From contig CAYXOL010000004.1 of NCBI GenBank assembly GCA_964467165.1, positions 1-64,000 on the forward strand: 64,000 nucleotides of DNA. Direction: 5' to 3'. The notes under the pieces are model-generated. The model was given only the letters and a program-made list of their open reading frames with translations. It made no database searches and was not told where the DNA came from. Below are positions 24,337 through 33,511 of the stretch, one piece after another; within the stretch, counting starts at the first letter, position 1, and each line of letters starts with the position of its first letter. The stretch comes from Clostridium_AD sp964467165 (GTDB lineage Bacteria > Bacillota > Clostridia > Clostridiales > Clostridiaceae). The position numbers and the translations under genes were made by a program.

Positions 24337-25512
24337 ATGGCTTGTAAATTTTACTTATATAGAGGCAAAGGCAGAAATGCAGAAAATGGACACCTATGGA
24401 TATATGCCAATGAAATTGAAAATGTTGATGGTGAGTATGAAAATGGAGATATAGTTGAAGCATATAATTTTAGAGGAGAGTTTATTGGAAAAGGCTTTAT
24501 TAATGATGCTTCTAAAATTGCCATAAGAATAATGACAAGAGATATTTCCGAAGAAATAAATGACGAGTTTTTCAGTAAAAGACTTCGAGCTGCTTGGACA
24601 TATAGACAAACAGTTATAGATACCTCTAGTTGTAGATTCTTATTTGGAGAAGCGGATTTCATACCTGGAATGATAATCGATAAATACGAAGACTATTATG
24701 TTATTCAATCCTTAGCATTAGGTATAGATAAATATAAAGATATAGTTGTTAAGCTACTAATAGATGAATATAGTGCAAAGGGCGTATATGAGAGAAGTGA
24801 TGCTAGAGTACGTGAACTTGAAGGCATGGAGCAAACAAAAGGCTTTTTATCAGAACCCTTTGATACCAATATAGAAATCATTGAAAACGGCGTTAAATAT
24901 AATGTGGACATTGAAAATGGTCAAAAGACAGGATTTTTCCTAGATCAAAAGGAAAATAGAGCAGCTATTCAAAGATTATGTAAAGATGCTGATGTTTTGG
25001 ATTGTTTTACTCACACAGGTTCTTTTGCACTTAATGCAGGTATAGCTGGGGCTAAAAGTGTACTTGGAGTAGATATTTCTGATTATGCAGTTGAATGCTG
25101 TAGAAAAAATGCAGAACTTAACGGGCTTTCAGATATAGTTAAATTCGAGGCTCATAATGCCTTTGATATTCTACGCGATTGGTCAAAAGAGGGAAGACAA
25201 TATGATGTAGTAATACTGGATCCACCTGCCTTTACAAAATCACGTTCTACTATCGACGGTGCTACAAGGGGATATAAAGAAATTAACCTACGTGGCATGA
25301 AATTAGTAAAACCAGGCGGATATTTGGTAACTTGCTCTTGTTCTCATTTTATGTACCCTGATATATTTAGAGATACAATAGCGGAAGCTGCATTAGATGC
25401 TAAAAGAACTCTTAGACAAGTAGAGTTCAGAACTCAAGCAGCAGATCATCCTATACTGTGGAATTCTGATGAATCTTACTACTTAAAATTCTATATATTC
25501 CAAGTAGTTTAA
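24337..25512 (+). CDS. rlmI: 23S rRNA m5C methyltransferase, RlmI-like
   Basis: A 391-aa class I SAM-dependent RNA methyltransferase with an N-terminal PUA domain (about residues 1-75). The RlmI-type core follows: DCFTHTGSFALNAG (SAM site), VDISDYAVE, LDPPAFTKS and TCSCSHF with its catalytic Cys. E. coli RlmI methylates C1962 of 23S rRNA. The position is inferred, and close paralogues (RlmK-like) differ little. The frame opens at 24298, but AGGAGG selects ATG 24337. Confidence 0.88.
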   Translation: MACKFYLYRGKGRNAENGHLWIYANEIENVDGEYENGDIVEAYNFRGEFIGKGFINDASKIAIRIMTRDISEEINDEFFSKRLRAAWTYRQTVIDTSSCRFLFGEADFIPGMIIDKYEDYYVIQSLALGIDKYKDIVVKLLIDEYSAKGVYERSDARVRELEGMEQTKGFLSEPFDTNIEIIENGVKYNVDIENGQKTGFFLDQKENRAAIQRLCKDADVLDCFTHTGSFALNAGIAGAKSVLGVDISDYAVECCRKNAELNGLSDIVKFEAHNAFDILRDWSKEGRQYDVVILDPPAFTKSRSTIDGATRGYKEINLRGMKLVKPGGYLVTCSCSHFMYPDIFRDTIAEAALDAKRTLRQVEFRTQAADHPILWNSDESYYLKFYIFQVV

Positions 25513-25514
25513 AA

Positions 25515-25592
25515 AAAAAGTATATATTACTACAAATGCTTTCACATTGCTAAGTAATTCTAAAATTTATTTTACGTAATATATACTTTTTT
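25515..25592. repeat. Long inverted repeat, copy A of a dispersed element
   Basis: AAAAAGTATATATTAC and GTAATATATACTTTTT form perfect arms around a loop of about 44 nt. The left part (AAAAGTATATATTACTACAA, 20 nt) recurs exactly at 45498-45517, and both copies are followed by a TTTTA/ACGTAA segment. It may also end transcription of both flanking convergent genes. Confidence 0.5.
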
Positions 25593-25608
25593 TACGCTTA
25601 AGATTCCC

Positions 25609-26304
25609 TTAAATTATAACTCCATTTTTATATTCTGGGACATTATCCATAATATCCTTTCTGCAGCAGTATTCTAAATCTGCCTCGAGGCCAAGCTGCA
25701 TAATCCTTTTATAGTGGCTTGCATATTTTAGAATATCTTCGTTGTTTTTATAAATATAATGAGACGTTATAGCTATATCTGAAAGTTCTACCTGAAACTG
25801 TTTTGATACACAGTGAATTATGTATCCACTACACAGAAAATCATCTATAGAAAATTCACCATAAGTCCCTGCATTAACTATTACTACATCTTTTTCTAAT
25901 TCTAATATTCTCTTTGCAACAGCCTTAGCATTTAGCATTGCCCCTATCAGGATGCTACTAGCCCCTGTGCATTCCTTTATAGCTTTAGTGCCATTGGTAG
26001 TAGTCATCACAAGTGTTTTGCCTTCTATGCTATCTCTAGTGTATTCTAAGGGAGAGTTTGAATAATGAAAACCCTCTATCTTTAATGCATTTCGCTCTCC
26101 ACCTAGCATAAACTCCTCATTGCTATTTCTCACAATTCCAGCGGCTTCATCAACTGTTAAAACAGGAATAACACCTTTACAACCATTATTCATTGCAGTA
26201 ATTATTACACTAGTTGCTCTAAGCATATCTATAACTACCACTGTTTTATTTTCTATTTTTTGCTTTTTTATATCGTCAGCGGAAACTATTATATCTATTT
26301 TCAT
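25609..26304 (-). CDS. comB: 2-phosphosulfolactate phosphatase (ComB family)
   Basis: About 231 aa matching the ComB fold. VVVIDMLRATSVIITAMNNG near the N-terminus, MLGGERNALKIEGFHYSNSP and TTTNGTKAIK are the family's conserved blocks. ComB removes phosphate from 2-phosphosulfolactate in coenzyme M synthesis. In clostridia it occurs without that pathway, so its real substrate is uncertain. The frame begins at ATG 26316, but the AGAGG site directly abuts that codon. ATG 26304 (MKIDIIVSADD) fits better although its spacing is long. Confidence 0.85.
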   Translation of the reverse strand: MKIDIIVSADDIKKQKIENKTVVVIDMLRATSVIITAMNNGCKGVIPVLTVDEAAGIVRNSNEEFMLGGERNALKIEGFHYSNSPLEYTRDSIEGKTLVMTTTNGTKAIKECTGASSILIGAMLNAKAVAKRILELEKDVVIVNAGTYGEFSIDDFLCSGYIIHCVSKQFQVELSDIAITSHYIYKNNEDILKYASHYKRIMQLGLEADLEYCCRKDIMDNVPEYKNGVII

Positions 26305-26354
26305 ATCATTCGCCATCCTCTTTAAAATTTGCTTCCTCTAATTATAGAATAACT

Positions 26355-27617
26355 GGGGACGGTTAACAACTATTTATAGAATAGAATAAAATAACTGGGG
26401 ACGCTTAATAGCTAGTTAAACTATATACTCAATAATATGAATATCATTCCTAGTCATAGGCAATAATTCAAAAAAATCTTATTACTAGGAGTGGTTTTTT
26501 ATGTCACGAAAAAAAAGATTAAAAGCACCTGATGCTATATATCATATTATGTGCAAAAGTATCAGCGAGGTGTATTTATACAGGGATTGCGACGATAAGG
26601 AAATGTATTTATCCTTTGTAAAGAAGTATAAGGAGCTCTATAAGGTTAAAATTTATGGGTACTGCCTTATGGATAACCATGTACATTTATTGATTGATGC
26701 TAATGGCTCAGATATTTCAAAAGTAATGCACGGAGTAAATTTTTCTTATGCCATGTACTTTAATAAAAAATATAAAAGAGATGGTCATCTTTTTAAAGAT
26801 AGATTTAAGAGCATAATAGTCCATAATGATAGATATTTAAACACCCTATCATTATATATTCATAACAACCCTACAGATATTGGTAGATTTAAAGATTGTC
26901 CTGAAAAATATGCTTTTTCTAGTTTGGGAATATATATTGGAAAAAGACGTGATCATTTGAACATAGTTGATTATGCCCTTGTATTAGGCTTTTGGGGAAG
27001 TGACCTTGATTCTTCAAGGAAAAACTACTATAGCCATGTTTTTGGATGCAACAACGAGAAATTAAAAGAAGAATTTGAATTCAAAGATGAAAAAACAGAA
27101 TATAAGAGTGGCCGTAATATACTTATAAGAAATTTTACATCTGATGATGTAATAGCATTTATTGCAATAAAGTTAAATATATCAAAGCTTCACCTTAACA
27201 TTAAGTATAGCAGAAAATTTGTAAGCGCAAAAGCATTAACAGTTATTTTAATGAGGAGTCTTTGCAATTTTAAATTCAGTGATATATCCAGAGTACTAGG
27301 AAATATTTCTCAGGCTAGATTATCAAAACTAAGTAGCCTTGGTATTGAATTAATCGGAAATGATAAAGAATATGAAGGCATTATGGAGGATTTCATTAAC
27401 TTTTATGCTTAGTACTAAATAAAAAATTTATACTTATTAAATAGTTGTTTTATTTTTAATAAAGTTGGACAAGCATTAAAATATATACTAAATTACTAAA
27501 TCAAATTATCAAAATGTTGCTGATATTCAATGCTCAAATTTATTTGGTAATTAATATCACTATATATGTTAAAAAATACGAAGTAATTTATAACATATAT
27601 AGTTGTTAACCGTCCCC
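26355..27617. mobile_element. Y1 (REP-associated) transposase element with 19-bp inverted ends
   Basis: A 1263-bp element. GGGGACGGTTAACAACTAT at 26355-26373 is repeated in exact inverse at 27599-27617 and encloses one Y1 transposase gene. A diverged copy, GGGGACGCTTAATAGCT, lies inside the left end at 26397-26413. Known RAYT genes are flanked by REP-like GGGGACGG repeats in many Firmicutes. No target duplication is visible, as expected for a single-strand mechanism. The 190-bp gap after the transposase holds no gene. Confidence 0.78.
26501..27412 (+). CDS. REP-associated tyrosine (Y1/HUH) transposase
   Basis: A 303-aa HUH single-strand transposase. The metal-binding HxH is in MDNHVHLLI (His60, His62). 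The catalytic Tyr is in YIHNNP (about Tyr119), with the family's GHLFKDRFKS segment before it. A C-terminal region from about residue 195 resembles a DnaA-type helix-turn-helix (SAKALTVILMRSLCNFKFSDISRVL), common in the long clostridial form. A weak AGGAGTGG site precedes the ATG. The reading frame is intact, so the element may be active. Confidence 0.9.
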   Translation: MSRKKRLKAPDAIYHIMCKSISEVYLYRDCDDKEMYLSFVKKYKELYKVKIYGYCLMDNHVHLLIDANGSDISKVMHGVNFSYAMYFNKKYKRDGHLFKDRFKSIIVHNDRYLNTLSLYIHNNPTDIGRFKDCPEKYAFSSLGIYIGKRRDHLNIVDYALVLGFWGSDLDSSRKNYYSHVFGCNNEKLKEEFEFKDEKTEYKSGRNILIRNFTSDDVIAFIAIKLNISKLHLNIKYSRKFVSAKALTVILMRSLCNFKFSDISRVLGNISQARLSKLSSLGIELIGNDKEYEGIMEDFINFYA

Positions 27618-27660
27618 TTCTTGCCCATTCTTGGCCCTTCTCCTCCCCATTCCCATTAAA

Positions 27661-27699
27661 AAAAACTCTGCTTTTACAATAAGTGAAAACAGAGTTTTT
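27661..27699 (-). terminator. Intrinsic terminator of the msmK-cdaR-like unit
   Basis: On the minus strand AAAAACTCTG pairs with CAGAGTTTTT around a 19-nt loop, ending in T residues, 25 bp after the regulator's stop codon. Confidence 0.72.
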
Positions 27700-27723
27700 A
27701 AATTAATTAATTTAATTATATGG

Positions 27724-28671
27724 TTATTCCTTATTTTCCTTCCATATTAAAAAGGCTATAAGGAACACGGAGGCATCTTTAAAGTCTCTGATATCGAAGT
27801 TTGTTTCTTTCTTAATTTTATCTAATCTATAAATGAGTGTATTCCTATGAACATAGAGTTTCCTAGCAGCATCACTAATATTAAGACCACAATTTACAAA
27901 CTGCTCAATAGTTACTATCATTTCACTATCTAGAGCATCAAATTTGTCTTTGAGCATCCCTAAGAGTTCCTGCTTAATTTTTATATCTACGTTGTATACA
28001 ATTTTCTCAAACAACATCTTATTATAACTAAATGTATGATCTTTTATATCAAATTTTTTCCCAAGTTCCATACACTGCAAGGCATCGTTGTAAGCTTTCT
28101 TAAGCCCTTTTATATCATAATTTCTATCTGCATAACTTACATAGCATTTGCAGTACAGATCTGAGGTGATAGATTCCTTTATGCTTTCTGAGTGGTCCTC
28201 TACCTCATCAAAATCACCAATTACAATTATGCTATCATTATATATTAAACTTACGACTGGTTCATTATCATATATTTGTTTTACTATATTAAGAGATTCG
28301 TACTTACTTCCATCTACATTTATTAATAGAAGATAACACCCACTTTTAAGAAATGGTAGATTCAATCTAATATTGTCAATAGAAATTTCTCTATTTTCTA
28401 GAATATCAATAACCGCCTGTTCTTTAGTTAAAAAATGCTGGGTATATTTGTTTTCAATAATGTATTCAAGCAAGGATGTACAATTTTCATACTTCTTTTC
28501 TAAACTTATTATACCTTTAACACGGCCAAGCATAATAGTAAAGTTAGTTATATGTGAATTTTCAATATCCAAGTCACTATTGTATAGTGTCATCCCATCT
28601 TCTGTAACTAGATTAAATGGTATGTTTGAAGAATGACTTAAATCCTTCAAGAATTCGGTGAAATTGTACAT
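27724..28671 (-). CDS. PucR/CdaR family transcriptional regulator
   Basis: A 315-aa regulator. Its C-terminal 55 residues are the PucR-type helix-turn-helix (NISDAARKLYVHRNTLIYRLDKI). The N-terminal part has the CdaR-like sensor and GGDEF-like middle segment without catalytic motifs. Homologues such as CdaR respond to sugar diacids. It lies 13 bp after an MsmK-type ATPase gene on the same strand. This pairing suggests that it controls carbohydrate uptake energised by that ATPase; the effector is unknown. Confidence 0.85.
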   Translation of the reverse strand: MYNFTEFLKDLSHSSNIPFNLVTEDGMTLYNSDLDIENSHITNFTIMLGRVKGIISLEKKYENCTSLLEYIIENKYTQHFLTKEQAVIDILENREISIDNIRLNLPFLKSGCYLLLINVDGSKYESLNIVKQIYDNEPVVSLIYNDSIIVIGDFDEVEDHSESIKESITSDLYCKCYVSYADRNYDIKGLKKAYNDALQCMELGKKFDIKDHTFSYNKMLFEKIVYNVDIKIKQELLGMLKDKFDALDSEMIVTIEQFVNCGLNISDAARKLYVHRNTLIYRLDKIKKETNFDIRDFKDASVFLIAFLIWKENKE

Positions 28672-28684
28672 AATGAATTTCCCC

Positions 28685-29794
28685 CTATGTTAATGTGTTT
28701 TCAGTTTCTTTATCAAACACATGAATTTTGCTTGTATCTATTGCAATCTTAATTGTATCTCCAACCTTAGCTAACGATGACCCATTAACTCTAGCTACAA
28801 TATTTGTATTTCCTTTTTTCATATATATATTAGTTTCTGCTCCCATAAGTTCTGCAACCTCAACTTGAACTGCGATAACTGAGCCTTTATTTTTTTCAAT
28901 AAAGGCAATACCATCATCAATATCCTCTGGTCTAATACCCATTACAACAGTTTTACCTATATAGGATTTTTCTCTTATAATATCAGCTTTATCTTTTGGT
29001 AATATTATATTTTCATCATCAAAAGAAAGCATGATTTCACCATCTTTCTCTAAAACTTTAGCTTCCATAAAGTTCATTTGAGGACTTCCTATAAATCCAG
29101 CAACGAACATATTAACTGGGTGCTCATATATGTTATGAGGAGTATCTACTTGTTGTGCCAGACCATCTTTCATTACAACTATTCTTGTTCCCATGGTCAT
29201 AGCTTCTGTTTGATCATGAGTTACATATATAAAGGTTGTTTGAAGTTTATGATGAAGTTTAGCTATTTCTGTTCTCATTTGGACTCTAAGTTTTGCATCT
29301 AAATTAGATAGTGGCTCGTCCATTAAGAATACCTTCGGTTTTCTTACTATGGCTCTTCCAAGTGCTACTCTTTGTCTTTGCCCACCGGATAATGCCTTTG
29401 GTTTTCTATCAAGCAAATGCTCTATATCAAGTATTTTAGCTACATCCGTAACCTTTTGTTTTATTTCATCTTTTGGCATTTTTCTTAATTTTAGACCAAA
29501 TGCCATGTTATCATATACTGTCATATGAGGATATAATGCGTAGTTTTGAAAAACCATAGCAATATCTCTATCCTTAGGCGCCATATCATTTACCAGTTTA
29601 TCTCCAATATATATTTCACCTTGTGAAATTTCTTCAAGCCCTGCTATCATTCTTAAAGTTGTAGATTTACCACAACCTGATGGTCCTACAAAAACTATAA
29701 ATTCTTTATCCTCTATTTCAAGATTAAAATCCTTAACTGCTGTAACATTTCCTGTATAAACCTTGTATATGTGCCTTAATGATAAATTTGACAT
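28685..29794 (-). CDS. Carbohydrate ABC transporter ATP-binding protein (MsmK/UgpC-like)
   Basis: A 369-aa ATPase with Walker A GPSGCGKST, Q-loop VFQNYALYPHMT, signature LSGGQRQR and Walker B VFLMDEPLSNLD. It has the C-terminal OB-fold regulatory domain of the MalK/UgpC group (GIRPEDI). AGGAGG precedes the ATG. No permeases or binding protein lie nearby, so it is probably a shared ATPase serving several sugar importers, as MsmX does in Bacillus. A PucR-type regulator follows in the operon. Confidence 0.93.
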   Translation of the reverse strand: MSNLSLRHIYKVYTGNVTAVKDFNLEIEDKEFIVFVGPSGCGKSTTLRMIAGLEEISQGEIYIGDKLVNDMAPKDRDIAMVFQNYALYPHMTVYDNMAFGLKLRKMPKDEIKQKVTDVAKILDIEHLLDRKPKALSGGQRQRVALGRAIVRKPKVFLMDEPLSNLDAKLRVQMRTEIAKLHHKLQTTFIYVTHDQTEAMTMGTRIVVMKDGLAQQVDTPHNIYEHPVNMFVAGFIGSPQMNFMEAKVLEKDGEIMLSFDDENIILPKDKADIIREKSYIGKTVVMGIRPEDIDDGIAFIEKNKGSVIAVQVEVAELMGAETNIYMKKGNTNIVARVNGSSLAKVGDTIKIAIDTSKIHVFDKETENTLT

Positions 29795-29936
29795 GATACA
29801 TTCCTCCTACATTTACATTTTGTTATGTATATCTATATATACATTGTAAACCTTTAAACCACAATTATCTATTTGCAAAACCCCCAAAAGTGTTAAAGTT
29901 AATTTGTAGAAAGACACAAATTCATGGATACTAGAT

Positions 29937-30866
29937 TTATTGCTTGAAATTACATCCTTGATATAACTCCAATTCCTTTAATTTATCATCTATTGTATTT
30001 AAAACTTCCCATTTCTTCAAACTCCACATAGGACCTATTAGCTGTTCCCGCGGTGCATCTCCTGTCAATCTGTGTATAACCATATTAGGTGGAAGCATAG
30101 CTATGGATTTAGTAATAATATCTATGTAATCCTCTTTCTCCAAAAATGTAAGCTTTTTTAGATTGTATAATTCAACCATTGGCGTATTTTCAACGAGATA
30201 GAGCAAATGCATCTTTATACCCATTATATCTTTGTGTGCCACATATTCTATTGTTTTTAACATGTCTGCTGCACTTTCTCCTGGCAGACCAAAAATAGTG
30301 TGTACTACCACATCAATATTTCTTTTATTAAGTTCTTTAAGTGCATCTTCAAATTTCAATAACTTATACCCTCTATTAATAATTCTTGCACTTTCATCGC
30401 TTTGAGTTTGAAGTCCCAGTTCTACCCAAGTGTATATTCTATTAGAATATTCCTCTATAAGATCTAGCACATCTTTATCCAAGCAATCAGGTCTAGTTGC
30501 AATAGCAAGGGCCACTACTCCCTCTTGTGATATTGCCTCTTCATATTTTTGTCTTAATACTTCTATAGTAGCATAAGTATTAGTATAAGCCTGAAAATAA
30601 GCAATATACTTTCCTGTCTTCCATTTCTTACTCATCATATTAACTATATCTTCAAATTGCCTTGTAATAGAAAACTCTCTATTACCTCCAAAATCTCCTG
30701 AACCTCGGTCACTACAAAACAAGCATCCTCCGGAGCTAATAGTTCCATCTCTATTAGGGCAAGAAAATCCCCCATCCAGCGCAATCTTAAAAACCTTATC
30801 CCCAAACTTGCTTCGTAAAAAATAATTTAGACTGTGATATCTTTTGTCTCCCCATGTTTTCTGCAC
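29937..30866 (-). CDS. Radical SAM protein, TIGR01212 (YtqA/YhcC) family
   Basis: About 309 aa with the family's unusual cluster motif: FSCPNRDGTISSGGCLFCSD carries the three Cys that bind the SAM [4Fe-4S] cluster. YFQAYTNTYA, WVELGLQT and HTIFGLPGE follow in the barrel. The function of YtqA is not settled; tRNA modification has been proposed. The longest frame starts at GTG 30875 with the ribosome site abutting it. GTG 30866 has AAGGGG at 8 nt and is preferred. Confidence 0.88.
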   Translation of the reverse strand: MQKTWGDKRYHSLNYFLRSKFGDKVFKIALDGGFSCPNRDGTISSGGCLFCSDRGSGDFGGNREFSITRQFEDIVNMMSKKWKTGKYIAYFQAYTNTYATIEVLRQKYEEAISQEGVVALAIATRPDCLDKDVLDLIEEYSNRIYTWVELGLQTQSDESARIINRGYKLLKFEDALKELNKRNIDVVVHTIFGLPGESAADMLKTIEYVAHKDIMGIKMHLLYLVENTPMVELYNLKKLTFLEKEDYIDIITKSIAMLPPNMVIHRLTGDAPREQLIGPMWSLKKWEVLNTIDDKLKELELYQGCNFKQ

Positions 30867-30894
30867 TAAGTTCACCCCTTCTGTATTTAAACAC

Positions 30895-30932
30895 CCTAGG
30901 AATAACTAATTTTTAGACTAGTTATTCCTAGG
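30895..30932. other. 14-bp perfect inverted repeat between same-strand genes
   Basis: CCTAGGAATAACTA and TAGTTATTCCTAGG flank a 10-nt loop, between the lipoprotein gene and the radical SAM gene. There is no T run on the minus strand, so it could be a weak terminator or a 5' leader hairpin of the radical SAM gene. Confidence 0.5.
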
Positions 30933-30976
30933 TTATTATACTAATTATACCTCAAAGTATACAGACAATGTGTTAA

Positions 30977-32065
30977 TTATAATTTGTCGACGGTGAAGTT
31001 TTTTAAATCCAATTTCCATTTACCGATAACATCCAATTCAGCACTTGTGATATTCGATTTAGATATTACTTCATAATTCATGCTATCTTCACCAAAGGAA
31101 GAAAATACTATCTCCACCTTTTCTATAGGATAATCTTTTTCAAAATTAACAGGAATCATATCCCCATTGTCTACTCTATAAACCCTTATACACTTTCCCA
31201 GGTTTTCCTTAATATATTGCACAACCAGATACTTTTCATCTAATGAAAAGGTCATAAAATCTACTTTGCAATTAAGCAGCAGATCCAACGGAATCAGCTC
31301 TTTTCCAATTGGTTTCTCTTTAGCTATTACTTCTGACCCTCCGCCCCCCGAATCCTGTCCAGCTGATTTATTACCACCACCACCTTGAACTGCTAGTGAC
31401 TCATCAATACTTACAATACCTATAAATGAATTTCTATTATAAGTACTAACTGCAAGTTTTTCCCCTTCATAACTAAAATTTATTGAACTGAATTCTTTTA
31501 AAGGTACCGATATTTTATATAGTTTTGCTACATCATCTCGCGCATATACGTACTTAGGAAATCCTGCTTCATCGATTATTAAATTTGTTTTCACATTTTT
31601 TTTATCTCGAAACCTAATACCTATACCATCAACAAAAGCTTCCTTTTGAGGTACACTATTAACTTCACTTATTTTATATTCTGCGCCATCCTTAACAACT
31701 CTAATAGAATATTCATCTAGGCAACTCAATGAAGTAACCATGGAGGTTCTTGCAACTCTAACCTTAAAAACTCCACTTCTGCCAATTTCGTTGCTTTCAG
31801 TAACTTTGTAACCCTTTATCTTCATATCACTAAGGGGCATGCTAGAATTTTTTTTAAATAACTCCTTAGTATATAATTTTTTACCATTTTCATAATCTTC
31901 CTTCATTAAAAAGCTCATATAATTATCCACTACGTTGGCTGCAGCTTTAATTTCAAACCCATTAACTTTAGGCTTTTCTTCTTCCTCTTTTTTTAAACAT
32001 CCCGTGAAAGACAAAACATATAATGCTATTAATAAGCAACTTAAAAATTTTTTCAATAAATTCAC
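30977..32065 (-). CDS. Putative lipoprotein
   Basis: A 362-aa secreted protein with a lipoprotein signal: basic start, hydrophobic stretch and lipobox LSFTGC (Cys about 23). A KKEEEEK linker then follows. A region near residues 230-250 is a Gly-rich, Ser-rich loop (GGGGNKSAGQDSGGGG). The rest resembles repeated beta strands, but I cannot name the fold. GTG 32065 overlaps the AGGAGA ribosome site; the TTG three codons later has normal spacing and may be the true start. Surface-anchored on the outer face of the membrane. Confidence 0.75.
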   Translation of the reverse strand: MNLLKKFLSCLLIALYVLSFTGCLKKEEEEKPKVNGFEIKAAANVVDNYMSFLMKEDYENGKKLYTKELFKKNSSMPLSDMKIKGYKVTESNEIGRSGVFKVRVARTSMVTSLSCLDEYSIRVVKDGAEYKISEVNSVPQKEAFVDGIGIRFRDKKNVKTNLIIDEAGFPKYVYARDDVAKLYKISVPLKEFSSINFSYEGEKLAVSTYNRNSFIGIVSIDESLAVQGGGGNKSAGQDSGGGGSEVIAKEKPIGKELIPLDLLLNCKVDFMTFSLDEKYLVVQYIKENLGKCIRVYRVDNGDMIPVNFEKDYPIEKVEIVFSSFGEDSMNYEVISKSNITSAELDVIGKWKLDLKNFTVDKL

Positions 32066-32300
32066 TCTCCTTCATTCAATTTTGATTTAATGATAAAGCT
32101 TATAATTGCTTTTATTCCTACCTAATACAAATCCTAGCCCATGGAAATTAAAATTCATTAAGCTAGATATAGTTTCCCACTAAATATAATTTTAATTTAT
32201 AAAATCATTATTTATTATTGAACAATATGCATATATTTATAAAGGCAAGCATTTTATGTGCATATATTTTACAATTAAATAATTTCATGGAGGAGATATT

Positions 32301-33374
32301 TTGAAAAAAAACGTGGGTTCAATACTTCAAACCGCAGCTGTGTTTATCGGCACCATAGTTGGGGCAGGACTTGCTTCCGGTCAGGAGATAACTCAATTTT
32401 TTAGTACTTACGGATATAGGAGCTTCTTTGGCATTCTTATATGTGGTTTAATCTATATTGTAATAAGTTCTATTATAATTTCTATTAGTCTAAAACATAA
32501 ATTAAGTTCCTATACCGAACTTATAACCCTTGTAAGCCCAGGTTTTTTTGGTGTTATTACAGATATATTTACCAGTTTTTTCTTAGTCAGTGGTGCTGCC
32601 ATAATTCTAGCCGGAAGCGGAGCCCTGCTTCATCAATATTTTGGTGTGTCAAAATGGGTGGGAATTTCACTTATGTCTGTAATCTCTTTATATACGCTTC
32701 TTAAGGATACCAGGGGACTAATAACTATAAACTCCTTTATAGTTCCTGCTCTTACTACAATTATTATAACTATATTCGTTTTATATTTAATATTCTACAA
32801 AGATATGGTTAGTATTTCCTTTATAAAGCAAATTCCTTCTCACAAAGTCAGTATAATTCCTACTCAATGGTTTTTTTCAGCCTTACTATATGCTGGCTTT
32901 AATATGCTGTGTTGTAGTGGTGTTCTAGTTCCGATAAGTCAAGAAATTAAGCATAAACGAATTCTTATTCCTGGAGTTATAATAGGAGCCGTAGTTTTAA
33001 CCATATTATGCTATTTAATAAATATAATGCTTTTATTAAATATACCCCAAATTTTCAAATACGAGATCCCACTACTATATATAACAAACCGCTTTGGTAT
33101 ATTAATGCAAATTCTTCTACTTTGCGTAATTTGGTTTGAAATGTTTTCAACTGAAGTTTCTGATATATATAGTGTGGGCAAAACTTTTGAGAAAAAGTTT
33201 AAAATCCCTTATAAAAAAGCAGTATTCTTAATGCTACTTATAGCTTTGCCTATTTCTCAAATTGGATTTAGAAATTTAATTAAAGTTCTTTATCCTGGTT
33301 TTGGCGCAATAAGTCTTATTTTTCTAATTCAGTGCATTGTATTTTATAGAAAAACCACTAAAAATCAGAATTGA
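32301..33374 (+). CDS. YkvI-like membrane transporter
   Basis: A 357-aa protein with about ten membrane helices. The start AAVFIGTIVGAGLASGQEI is the substrate-site segment of the APC-type fold and is typical of the YkvI family (COG3949). Family members are putative amino acid or related symporters; the substrate is unknown. It starts at TTG 32301 with GGAGGAGA upstream. The next gene's promoter overlaps its stop codon. Confidence 0.83.
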   Translation: MKKNVGSILQTAAVFIGTIVGAGLASGQEITQFFSTYGYRSFFGILICGLIYIVISSIIISISLKHKLSSYTELITLVSPGFFGVITDIFTSFFLVSGAAIILAGSGALLHQYFGVSKWVGISLMSVISLYTLLKDTRGLITINSFIVPALTTIIITIFVLYLIFYKDMVSISFIKQIPSHKVSIIPTQWFFSALLYAGFNMLCCSGVLVPISQEIKHKRILIPGVIIGAVVLTILCYLINIMLLLNIPQIFKYEIPLLYITNRFGILMQILLLCVIWFEMFSTEVSDIYSVGKTFEKKFKIPYKKAVFLMLLIALPISQIGFRNLIKVLYPGFGAISLIFLIQCIVFYRKTTKNQN

Positions 33375-33399
33375 CATTATAAATATACAATTGTACAAT
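33371..33399 (+). promoter_or_regulatory. Promoter of the radical SAM (PflX-like) gene
   Basis: TTGACA (33371-33376), a 17-bp spacer and TACAAT (33394-33399). The -35 element overlaps the stop codon of the YkvI-like gene. Confidence 0.65.
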
Positions 33400-33511
33400 T
33401 CTTATATGTTCTAAGATGTATGAAAATCAACTAGCTAAATAAATAGCAACTAATAAACAACTGCCAGCAACGTGGTCTCCAACTAAAAATTTATAAACCA
33501 AGGAGTTAAAA

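Noticed and set aside
26355..26413. CRISPR-like direct repeats (two GGGGACG units)
   Set aside because: There are only two imperfect copies 42 bp apart with an inverted third copy beyond the transposase. They are element ends, not an array.
29820..29936. A riboswitch upstream of the MsmK-type ATPase gene
   Set aside because: The leader is short and I see no conserved riboswitch core or terminator hairpin.
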